Positions 1 to 6,481 of a DNA stretch of 7,266 nucleotides are shown here, in pieces. Below the pieces are notes generated by a model. The model was not told where the DNA came from, did no database searches, and saw only the letters and a program-made list of their open reading frames with translations. The translations under genes and the position numbers were made by a program. The stretch is from positions 1-7,266 of the forward strand of contig CAZTMX010000145.1 in assembly GCA_964614855.1 (NCBI GenBank), given 5' to 3'. This stretch comes from CAWJHE01 sp964614855 (GTDB lineage Bacteria > Chloroflexota > Anaerolineae > Anaerolineales > UBA4823). How positions within the stretch are numbered: the stretch's first letter is position 1; every line of letters begins with the position of its first letter.

Positions 1-1011
1 CATTACTTCCACATCGGTCAGTAAAACCGATTCACGGATTATCGCACCCGGACCCACTTTTACCCCAGGTCCAAGTACGCTGCGCTCAACCCTGGCTCCG
101 GCAGCGATCTGGCAGCCATCCGCTACCATGCTGTTTTCAACCACCGACCCTTTGACGATGCGCGCCGGCGGTCTTTCTTCGGTGCGCGTATGGACAATCC
201 AGGAACGGTCGTTTAAGTCTAGTGGTGGTGGTTCACTCAAGAGATCCATGTGCGCCTGCCAGTATGAATCCACAGTACCCACATCCACCCAGTAACCTTC
301 GAATGGATAGGCATATACTTTTTTACCTTCTTTTACCAGGTCTGGTAGGATATTCTTACCAAAGTCGTGATCCGAATCGATGCGTTCTTTATCTTCCCAC
401 AAGGCTCGATCCAAAACATCAGCGTTAAAGAGGTAGACGCCCATATTGGCCAGGTCGGAAGGCGGATCGGCTGGTTTTTCAACAAAAGAGGTCACACGGT
501 TCTGGTCATCAACCCCCAAAATGCCAAACCTGGATGCCTCCTGGCGCGATACCCGGATGGAAGCGATGGTCAGATCTGCTCCCACTTGTTTGTGATATTC
601 AATCATATTGCGATAATTCATGCGATAAATATGATCGCCGGAAAGAATCAACACATTATCAGGTTTACCCCGTTTGATAAAAAGATAATTCTGCTGCACA
701 GCATCCGCTGTGCCCAGATACCAATCGGAGGAAGTACGCGCTTTGTAGGGGGTGTGAATGCTGACGCCTCCAGAAAAATTGCGGTCCAGATCCCATGGGG
801 CGCCCACACCGATATGCTCAATCAAGGAATGAGGCCGGTATTGGGCCAGGATCATCACATCAAATACACCCGAGTTTACACAATTTGAGAGGGTGAAATC
901 AATGATGCGGTACTTGCCAGCAAAGGGCACAGCTGGTTTTGTTCGTTTTGCGGTTAACACAGACAGGCGTGAACCCTCGCCACCTGCTAAAATTACTGCT
1001 CGTGTAAACAT
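1..1011 (-). CDS. glgC: Glucose-1-phosphate adenylyltransferase (ADP-glucose pyrophosphorylase), 3' end missing
   Basis: Makes ADP-glucose and pyrophosphate from ATP and glucose-1-phosphate in the cytoplasm, the committed step of bacterial glycogen synthesis. I translated the minus strand from ATG at 1011: 337 open codons reach the left edge, so roughly 70-90 C-terminal residues of a usual 400-430 are missing. Seen in order: nucleotide-binding loop LAGGEGSRL (residues 8-16), KPAVPF with Lys25, KYRIIDFTLSNCVNSG (33-48), WYLGTADAV (97-105), SGDHIYRM (124-131, with the metal-binding Asp126), the glucose-1-phosphate motif VEKP (177-180) and GYWVDVGT (239-246). The left-handed beta-helix begins near residue 285, with repeats rich in V, I and G. 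The start is supported by GGGAGG (complement of 1018-1023) six bases upstream. Leu99 stands where most relatives have Arg (WYRGTADA). The gene is divergent from the GH57 gene. Family assignment is secure; the allosteric class cannot be read from this part. Confidence 0.97.
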   Translation of the reverse strand, partial: MFTRAVILAGGEGSRLSVLTAKRTKPAVPFAGKYRIIDFTLSNCVNSGVFDVMILAQYRPHSLIEHIGVGAPWDLDRNFSGGVSIHTPYKARTSSDWYLGTADAVQQNYLFIKRGKPDNVLILSGDHIYRMNYRNMIEYHKQVGADLTIASIRVSRQEASRFGILGVDDQNRVTSFVEKPADPPSDLANMGVYLFNADVLDRALWEDKERIDSDHDFGKNILPDLVKEGKKVYAYPFEGYWVDVGTVDSYWQAHMDLLSEPPPLDLNDRSWIVHTRTEERPPARIVKGSVVENSMVADGCQIAAGARVERSVLGPGVKVGPGAIIRESVLLTDVEVM

Positions 1012-1119
1012 TTGTTGCCTCCCTGGTTACATTTAGAAATAACAAAATAGTTATGCAGCATATAGAAACCCCAAAATAATAAGAATTATCTAAAGTTTAA
1101 TAATTCACTGATCTCCCTA

Positions 1120-1149
1120 ATTGTACCCGATTCCCTATGATCGGGTCGA
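1120..1149 (-). promoter_or_regulatory. Candidate sigma-70-type promoter for glgC
   Basis: On the minus strand, TCGACC (complement of 1144-1149, 4/6 match to the -35 consensus) is followed after 18 bp by TACAAT (complement of 1120-1125, 5/6 match to -10). A start near 1113 would give a leader of about 100 nt before the glgC ATG. The 18-bp spacer is almost filled by an inverted repeat (separate entry), a position where regulators often bind. The rest of the spacer is AT-rich and other weak -10 matches exist closer to glgC, so this is a candidate only. Confidence 0.3.
1125..1146. repeat. Inverted repeat, 7-bp arms, possible operator between glgC and the GH57 gene
   Basis: ACCCGAT (1125-1131) and ATCGGGT (1140-1146) are perfect inverted copies separated by 8 bp. 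A third half-site, CCCGAT, lies at 1162-1167, 36 bp from the first in the same orientation and about 25 bp upstream of the candidate GH57 -35 element. The GC-rich half-sites stand out in an otherwise AT-rich spacer. The repeat lies between the candidate -35 and -10 elements of glgC, so a bound protein could control glgC. It could also form an RNA hairpin. The regulator is not identifiable from the sequence. Confidence 0.45.
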
Positions 1150-1191
1150 CATTTCTTAAATCCCGATTTTTATGAGAAATTTCACAAAAGT

Positions 1192-1219
1192 TTGGTAAAT
1201 TGCTTATTTCTTTGATAAA
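1192..1219 (+). promoter_or_regulatory. Candidate promoter for the GH57 gene
   Basis: TTGGTA (1192-1197) and GATAAA (1214-1219) are separated by 16 bp. Transcription would start near 1226, leaving a leader of about 26 nt that contains the GGGAG ribosome-binding site (1242-1246). Both hexamers are imperfect, and AT-rich DNA produces such matches easily. Confidence 0.3.
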
Positions 1220-1252
1220 ATGGAGCATTCTTGACTTCTCTGGGAGCAATGC

Positions 1253-2710
1253 ATGGCAATACGTGCGATCAGCATCCACGCCCATTTTTACCAACCACCT
1301 CGTGAAGACCCGTTGACCGGTCTCATTCCTACAGAAAAAGGGGCGTTTCCATTCAACAATTGGAATGAAAAAATCCATGCAGAATGCTACAGACCCAATG
1401 CCTTATTAAGAAATTTTGAGAATATCAGCTTTAACATCGGCCCAACACTGTTTAGCTGGATGCAGTTGCATGATCCAGACACCTGCCGGCGTATCGTTGA
1501 GCAAGATCGCAAGAATGTCCAGCGACACGGTGTCGGGAACGCCATCGCCCAGGCATACAACCACACGATCCTACCTCTTGCCTCTCGCCAGGACAAGATC
1601 ACGCAGGTATACTGGGGAATAGCTGATTTTGAGCATCGATTCGGACGAAAACCCAAGGGCATGTGGCTGCCAGAAACAGCCGTAGATTATGAAACCCTGG
1701 AAATCCTGGCCCAGATGGGGATAGAATTTACTATCCTGGCGCCCTGGCAGGCTAACCTTGACCCCATCGATACCACCAGACCGTATTCTATAGTACTCCC
1801 CAAAAACAATCAAATGACGGGATTTTTTTACCAGTCAGATTTAAGTGCAAGGATCAGCTTTGACCCTGGTTCGACGATGAATGCGGATACCTTTGCCCAA
1901 ACCATGCTTTTAGAAAAATTTCTCTCTCAGAATGTCACCCCTGATGATCCCCATCTTATCCTGATGGCATCTGACGGTGAGCTCTACGGGCATCACCAGC
2001 AGCTGCGAGACCATTTTCTAGCGCGATTGGTAGATGGAGCAAGCAGCAGCCTTGGTATCCGACCCACCTATCCATCCTTGTGGTTAAAGCATTATCCAGC
2101 AACACACAAAATACACATCAAAGAAAAAACATCCTGGAGCTGCCACCACGGCGTCTCTCGCTGGCTTGGGCAGTGCAATTGCACTCCTGGAGATGCGCAG
2201 TGGAAAGCACAATTGCGTTATTCTTTTGAACGGCTGGCAGCAGAGCTGGACCGGCTTTACCTGGATGTGACCAGCAGAGTCTTTTCCGACCCTTGGGAAT
2301 TGCGCAACCGGTACATCCATGTGATCCTGGGTGAGACAAGCCTGGACAAGCTGGCAAATCAGATGAGCCTGGTAGCATTGACCAGCGAACAACTGCGCCG
2401 CGTTCATCTTATGCTGGAAATGCAGCGCGAGCGACAACGCATGTTTACTTCTTGCGGCTGGTTTTTTGAAGATTTTGACCGGATAGAACCAAGAAATAAC
2501 GTGGCGTATGCGGCCCAAGCCGTATACCTTGCGCGCCTGGCAACAGGAGTAAATCTCGAATCTTATGTACAGCAAGACCTTGGACGCGTGATCAGCCCGC
2601 TCACCGGCGCAAACGCAGGCCAATTATTTGTTAATCACCTGCGTCGCGCCGATAGTTTTCAGAAGATGCATAATATCGCAGAGAATTCACCCGTCGGGTT
2701 CGCCGACTGA
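1253..2710 (+). CDS. GH57 family glycoside hydrolase with DUF3536-like C-terminal region
   Basis: Probably cleaves or transfers alpha-glucan chains in the cytoplasm; the reaction of this GH57 branch is not settled. Family motifs seen in order: HAHFYQPP (9-16), YNHTILPL (102-109), WLPETAVDYETL (138-149, with Glu141 as expected nucleophile) and MASDGELYGHH (238-248, with Asp241 as expected acid/base). The segment WSCHHGVSRWLGQCNC (295-310), DPWELRNRYI (346-355) and MFTSCGWFFEDFDRIE (397-412) are hallmarks of the DUF3536 type. There is no signal peptide or membrane segment. At 485 residues it is clearly shorter than the roughly 800 I associate with this type; the missing part seems to be the end of DUF3536. 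The start at 1253 has GGGAG (1242-1246) six bases upstream; an out-of-frame ATG at 1249 overlaps it. It is divergent from glgC and abuts the convergent GH13 gene, which fits a role in glycogen turnover. Amylase, glucanotransferase and branching activities all remain possible. Confidence 0.92.
   Translation: MAIRAISIHAHFYQPPREDPLTGLIPTEKGAFPFNNWNEKIHAECYRPNALLRNFENISFNIGPTLFSWMQLHDPDTCRRIVEQDRKNVQRHGVGNAIAQAYNHTILPLASRQDKITQVYWGIADFEHRFGRKPKGMWLPETAVDYETLEILAQMGIEFTILAPWQANLDPIDTTRPYSIVLPKNNQMTGFFYQSDLSARISFDPGSTMNADTFAQTMLLEKFLSQNVTPDDPHLILMASDGELYGHHQQLRDHFLARLVDGASSSLGIRPTYPSLWLKHYPATHKIHIKEKTSWSCHHGVSRWLGQCNCTPGDAQWKAQLRYSFERLAAELDRLYLDVTSRVFSDPWELRNRYIHVILGETSLDKLANQMSLVALTSEQLRRVHLMLEMQRERQRMFTSCGWFFEDFDRIEPRNNVAYAAQAVYLARLATGVNLESYVQQDLGRVISPLTGANAGQLFVNHLRRADSFQKMHNIAENSPVGFAD
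2693..2707. other. Small GC-rich hairpin just before the GH57 stop codon
   Basis: GTCGG (2693-2697) and CCGAC (2703-2707) form a perfect 5-bp stem around the 5-nt loop GTTCG, directly before the TGA at 2708. It lies inside codons for the last residues of the GH57 protein. No U-tract follows on either strand. On its own this could be chance; it is listed because a second hairpin begins two bases downstream. Confidence 0.3.
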
Positions 2711-2729
2711 TTATGCACGGCGCATAATC
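2709..2729. terminator. Hairpin spanning both stop codons of the convergent genes, possible bidirectional 3'-end signal
   Basis: GATTATGC (2709-2716) and GCATAATC (2722-2729) are perfect 8-bp inverted copies around the 5-nt loop ACGGC. The stem contains the last two bases of the GH57 TGA and the whole complementary TAA of the GH13 gene. Since no base lies between the two genes, any 3'-end signal for either must lie in or near coding sequence, and this is the best candidate. Against an ordinary intrinsic terminator: the stem has only three GC pairs and no T-run follows on either strand. It may instead stabilise mRNA ends, or be chance. Confidence 0.35.
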
Positions 2730-5700
2730 TCTAAAAGCTTCTCCACCTGGTAGCCCGAGGCTTCCATAGCCTTGAGCATTTTTTGGACAATTTGGAAACA
2801 GGCAGCCAGGTCGATTTTTTGACCTGCTTCTTCCACTTCGCCTTGGACGTCAGTTGTCTCAACAATCTCCATTTCATCCGCTGCTTCGGATTTTGAGATT
2901 TCAGTTCCCGCATCAACCGCCGCGATCGTAAACAGCCACCACACCATTATCTCGAAGGACTCTTTGTTAAAATAGAGAATTTCCTGGTAGCGATGCACAT
3001 TCAAGTACCGCTGCACATCGCGATCCTGCAGCCACGTGCTTGCCAGCCTGTAGGCGGCATTCACTTTGGTGCAATTCTGCATCCAATCACCCTGATTGAC
3101 CAGAAGGCGCAGCAAGTCAACCTGGTGAGACGCATCTCCCTTTGTGAGACCTGATTCCTGCAGGGCAATCCTGGCGATTTTCCCCAGCAGCCATTCATCG
3201 ATCCAGGCGCGGCTCTGTTCGGCATACAGGTGCGGATCCACCATTTTTCCCAGGTTCACCAATATCACCCAGGCAAGCAGCACATTCCAGACCTTTGTTT
3301 CCCCATTTTCGATTGGAGACTTGCCATCCGGACCGTTGAGCAGGAAATTGACCCAGGCAGGAGCTTTCTTTCCTGCGAGCAGATCAACTCTATCGTTAAT
3401 ACCACCCAACTCAAGCGCAGAGCGAACCCCAGCGATAATTTCCGCAGCAACCTGTTCTGGCTCACCATTCATTTCTTCCACCAGGGCAATCTGGTGCAAC
3501 AATGCTAAAGACTTGGTTTCCAGTTCAGCCAGCGCCTGAGCAAGTGTGTGCTGGTAGCGCGTCTCAGCTGCGGGCGCTAGCCTGTGTTCGGTTAACCAAT
3601 TCAACATCCCTGCATTGATGATTTCCTTGAATGGTGCGTGGACAGCTTGCAGCTGCATCTCTGTAAAGGCTTCGACGATGTCTTCCACACCACCGCCCAT
3701 CAAGTAGGCGGATATCCGGGCGTATTGGCCCTCTGGGGTTTCCTGTACCTCGCGAAAATCCATAAACACATGGCAGCTGTAAGCTTCCAACTCAATATAC
3801 AAACCAACCTGGTAGAGTTCCTGGCTATTGCGGATAAATTCAAGCCCGCTGCGCTGATCACGGAAAATGGTGAAGTAAAGGGGATCATTATGGATGCCCA
3901 AGGCATCGCCCAGGGTCTGGAATCTGAGTACTTTATTCTCCTGATCAGATTGCCCCTTATCCAGGTTCCCGGTGGAATTCTTGATCCAACCGCGTGTCGA
4001 TGCAAATTTATTGTGATAAACAACCAGGCTGCGGTCAGCACCTGCTCGATTGGAGTAGGCAAAAACATCTTCATTCACAAAACCTTGAGGCGTGTAATAA
4101 TCGTACAACAGGAAGTTTTGCACCTCAGAAAAAAGATAACGCTTACGCAGCAAAGGGAAGATATCATGCCTGTGGCGATCGATCAAACCACCGTCTGGGA
4201 TTTCATCCCAATAAGCCCGGCGGTATTCCATGCCGTACTTTTCGGTAAAACCCTCAATTTGCCCGTGGCCTAACATCGGCAGACCTGGCAGAGTGGCCAT
4301 CATGGTGCAGATGCCGAAATACTTGTCCCCTTTGCCAAATTGCTCAACCGCCGTTTTTTCGTCGGGGTTATTCATAAAGTTGACATAGCGCTTAAGAATT
4401 TCCGGGTCAAATTCGAGGGTATTCTTGATCGCCAACCGGTATTCCTGGTTCTTTTCGTCACGCAGCATATTCATAAAAGCGCTGTTGTACACCCGGTGCA
4501 TCCCCAATGTGCGCACAAAATATCCTTCCATCAGCCAGAAAGCTTCTGCCAAAAGTAATGTATCCGGCACTTCCTGGGCAACGCGATCAACCACTTCTCG
4601 CCAAAATTCATTGGGGAATACTTCGTCAAATTCCGGTTTTGTCAGCCCGTGTTCAGCTCGGCTGGGGATATCGCCACCGCTACCCGGTTCGGGGAACCAC
4701 AAGCGGTGGTAATGCTTTTTTGCCAGGGTCATGGCTGCATCAAAACGGATTACCGAGAATTTTCTGGCAACATGCAAAATCGTCTGGATGACAGCTTCGC
4801 GCACCTGTGGCAGCAGATAATTCAACTGCGCTGTATCATTCCACGGCATGGAGGTGCCGTCGTTGCCGTGATAGATAAATTTCTCGCTGCCGGTCCAAAA
4901 ATCTACCCGCTTGAAGACCACCGCTGCATCTGAATTATTGTAATAATGGTCTTCCAGATAGATGCCCACCCGGTTGTCCCAGGACAGGTTAGGACCGTTG
5001 AATGTATAGCTGGGGAATGGGCTGTAGTCGGAAGATACAAACCAATCGGGGTGCTCAATTACCCAGCGCGAGTCGATGCCCATGTGATTGGGTACCATGT
5101 CCGATGCCAGGCGGATGCCTCTTTTCCAGGCCTGGGCGCGCAGGACTTGATAAGCCTCTTCACCACCCAGGTCTGCGGCAATATCATAACTGAATAAGGA
5201 GTATGCGGAAGCTACTGCCTCAGGATTACCTCGCAACTGCTTGATGCGCTGTGAAGCCATGCTGCGCTCCCACAACCCAATCAGCCACAAACCGGTAACG
5301 CCCCACCTGGCCATCTCATCCATCTCTTCATCTGGCACCTGGTCCAGGCGGGTGATCGGCTGTTGGTATTTTTTGGACAGTTGGTCCAACCAGACATACG
5401 AGTTCTTGGCAATCAACACCAGGTTGGGCATCCATTCACGGTCCGGGCTGAACTGTTCCGGTTCGAATTCTTGTCCAGTAAACTCGATGACCTGAGCCGG
5501 TCCCGGACCGCCAAAAGCGAAAATCGGCTTTTGTTCTTCTTTGACCAGGTCCAGGCTGCTTAACACAAGAAATAGCAAACCACCCAGCATCTCAGGCCAC
5601 TGCTTGCGTATATATTCAAGCTGCCCTGTCAAGGAAAATGGGTGTTTGAGCGCTGGGCTTCGCAGCAAGGTGACCAGGTCTTCCCCAGCAGAACCAAACC

Positions 5701-6313
5701 CCGGTTCTCCAGCAAAGAAACCATTCAATCCGTCGACCATTCTCAGGTAAATGGTGTGCTGGGTCAATTTTGTATCATCGAATAATTCCGCAAGTCGAGA
5801 GTACGCAGGGTTCATATTGGCAAGCCAGAGCATCAGCATCTCTTCAAGCACAAGCTGCCTGTTTTCGATCACTTCACCATCTGGACGCACAGAGTGTCCA
5901 GTAAGAAATTCGTCCAGGCTGAGGTTTCCCTTATACACATCCAGGTTGGGGAAATCGATCGCAAATTGCCTCAGGGTTGCATCAACATCTTTCTTTTCAA
6001 ATTTCTCTTCCAGATAAGCCAGCGCTTGCTGGATCGCCAGGGGATTCACCTGGCGGCGGTAATTTTCAACCACCATATGCAATATTTCATCGATTAACGC
6101 CATGGCGTTGACCTGTCCGGCAGTCACAGCTTGTTCAGGAAAGTGGACCAGGTCTCTGCGTGCGTTTATTTTTTCAGCAAATACACGCGCGGCGCGAAAA
6201 TTGGCAAAAACTACATTTCCATTGTAGGAGTAAATGGTTTCATCAAATTTGTATTGATCGCGCGCTTGCCGCGATACGTGAAATTCAAGGATGTACTGGT
6301 GAAATTTTCGCAT
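2711..6313 (-). CDS. Very large intracellular GH13 (alpha-amylase family) protein with unrecognised N- and C-terminal helical regions
   Basis: The 1200-residue protein has a GH13 barrel at roughly residues 295-745: region I DMVPNH (405-410), AQLNY (495-499), region II VIRFDAAMT (521-529; Arg523 and nucleophile Asp525), region III LLLAEAFW (586-593; acid/base Glu590), and region IV FMNNPDE (646-652), where Asp651 is kept but the usual His before it is Pro. TLPGLPMLGHGQIEG (674-688) follows. All three catalytic carboxylates are present, so it is probably active on alpha-glucans. Residues 1-290 and about 870-1130 look mostly helical and match no domain I know. An acidic stretch (about 1138-1162) precedes a final helix. 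There is no signal peptide; short hydrophobic runs near 244-254, 1011-1020 and 1123-1132 look like buried helices. GGAGG (complement of 6318-6322) lies four bases before the ATG at 6313. It ends against the GH57 stop and is divergent from sseA. Hydrolase versus transferase cannot be decided. Confidence 0.93.
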   Translation of the reverse strand: MRKFHQYILEFHVSRQARDQYKFDETIYSYNGNVVFANFRAARVFAEKINARRDLVHFPEQAVTAGQVNAMALIDEILHMVVENYRRQVNPLAIQQALAYLEEKFEKKDVDATLRQFAIDFPNLDVYKGNLSLDEFLTGHSVRPDGEVIENRQLVLEEMLMLWLANMNPAYSRLAELFDDTKLTQHTIYLRMVDGLNGFFAGEPGFGSAGEDLVTLLRSPALKHPFSLTGQLEYIRKQWPEMLGGLLFLVLSSLDLVKEEQKPIFAFGGPGPAQVIEFTGQEFEPEQFSPDREWMPNLVLIAKNSYVWLDQLSKKYQQPITRLDQVPDEEMDEMARWGVTGLWLIGLWERSMASQRIKQLRGNPEAVASAYSLFSYDIAADLGGEEAYQVLRAQAWKRGIRLASDMVPNHMGIDSRWVIEHPDWFVSSDYSPFPSYTFNGPNLSWDNRVGIYLEDHYYNNSDAAVVFKRVDFWTGSEKFIYHGNDGTSMPWNDTAQLNYLLPQVREAVIQTILHVARKFSVIRFDAAMTLAKKHYHRLWFPEPGSGGDIPSRAEHGLTKPEFDEVFPNEFWREVVDRVAQEVPDTLLLAEAFWLMEGYFVRTLGMHRVYNSAFMNMLRDEKNQEYRLAIKNTLEFDPEILKRYVNFMNNPDEKTAVEQFGKGDKYFGICTMMATLPGLPMLGHGQIEGFTEKYGMEYRRAYWDEIPDGGLIDRHRHDIFPLLRKRYLFSEVQNFLLYDYYTPQGFVNEDVFAYSNRAGADRSLVVYHNKFASTRGWIKNSTGNLDKGQSDQENKVLRFQTLGDALGIHNDPLYFTIFRDQRSGLEFIRNSQELYQVGLYIELEAYSCHVFMDFREVQETPEGQYARISAYLMGGGVEDIVEAFTEMQLQAVHAPFKEIINAGMLNWLTEHRLAPAAETRYQHTLAQALAELETKSLALLHQIALVEEMNGEPEQVAAEIIAGVRSALELGGINDRVDLLAGKKAPAWVNFLLNGPDGKSPIENGETKVWNVLLAWVILVNLGKMVDPHLYAEQSRAWIDEWLLGKIARIALQESGLTKGDASHQVDLLRLLVNQGDWMQNCTKVNAAYRLASTWLQDRDVQRYLNVHRYQEILYFNKESFEIMVWWLFTIAAVDAGTEISKSEAADEMEIVETTDVQGEVEEAGQKIDLAACFQIVQKMLKAMEASGYQVEKLLEIMRRA

Positions 6314-6383
6314 ACGGCCTCCGTCTGCTGAAGTAAAAGTGATAGGAAGAGGTGTTGGTTAACAAAGATATAATTCCGCTCAT

Positions 6384-6412
6384 ATTATCCCATAGACATA
6401 GGAACCGGTAAA
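6384..6412 (-). promoter_or_regulatory. Candidate sigma-70-type promoter for the GH13 gene
   Basis: On the minus strand, TTTACC (complement of 6407-6412, 4/6 match to -35) is followed after exactly 17 bp by GATAAT (complement of 6384-6389, 5/6 match to -10). Transcription would begin near 6377, giving a leader of about 63 nt before the ATG at 6313. Of the promoters proposed in this window, this one has the best combination of hexamers and spacing. Confidence 0.45.
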
Positions 6413-6427
6413 GAACAATCAATGGAG

Positions 6428-6433
6428 TATAAT
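6428..6433 (+). promoter_or_regulatory. Candidate -10 element for the sulfurtransferase gene
   Basis: A perfect TATAAT lies 48 bases before the ATG of the sulfurtransferase gene, so transcription would start near 6440 with a leader of about 41 nt. No good -35 hexamer is found at 16-18 bp spacing. A second perfect TATAAT at 6369-6374 is further from the gene, also without a -35. The element could need an activator, or be chance in AT-rich DNA. Confidence 0.35.
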
Positions 6434-6481
6434 CAGAAATCATCACATCGCAGAAATTTGCACTAATAATTGGAGGGTTGC

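Noticed and set aside
367..888. A 173-codon open frame on the plus strand, opposite glgC
   Set aside because: The minus strand carries conserved GlgC motifs throughout this stretch; the plus-strand frame has no family resemblance.
1140..1171. ATCGGG ... CCCGAT followed by a run of T, resembling an intrinsic terminator on the plus strand
   Set aside because: The stem is only 6 bp with a 16-nt loop, no gene on the plus strand lies upstream to terminate, and it lies before the proposed GH57 transcription start.
1097..1378. A 93-codon minus-strand frame across the spacer and the start of the GH57 gene
   Set aside because: It overlaps the conserved first GH57 motif on the other strand, resembles no known protein, and would occupy the likely promoter region.
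2689..2699. Palindrome ACCCG-T-CGGGT near the end of the GH57 gene
   Set aside because: A one-base centre cannot form an RNA hairpin, it lies in coding sequence, and it overlaps the more plausible 2693-2707 stem. The resemblance to the CCCGAT half-sites of the spacer covers only four or five bases.
3638..4273. A 211-codon open frame on the plus strand, opposite the GH13 gene
   Set aside because: It lies wholly antisense to a region encoding catalytic-barrel and post-barrel sequence of the GH13 protein, has no recognisable domain, and is best explained as a shadow frame.
5544..6154. Recurring ACCAGGTC words in the GH13 gene, also near 331 in glgC
   Set aside because: They fall at codons such as those for Asp-Leu-Val on the minus strand and have no regular spacing, so codon preference explains them.
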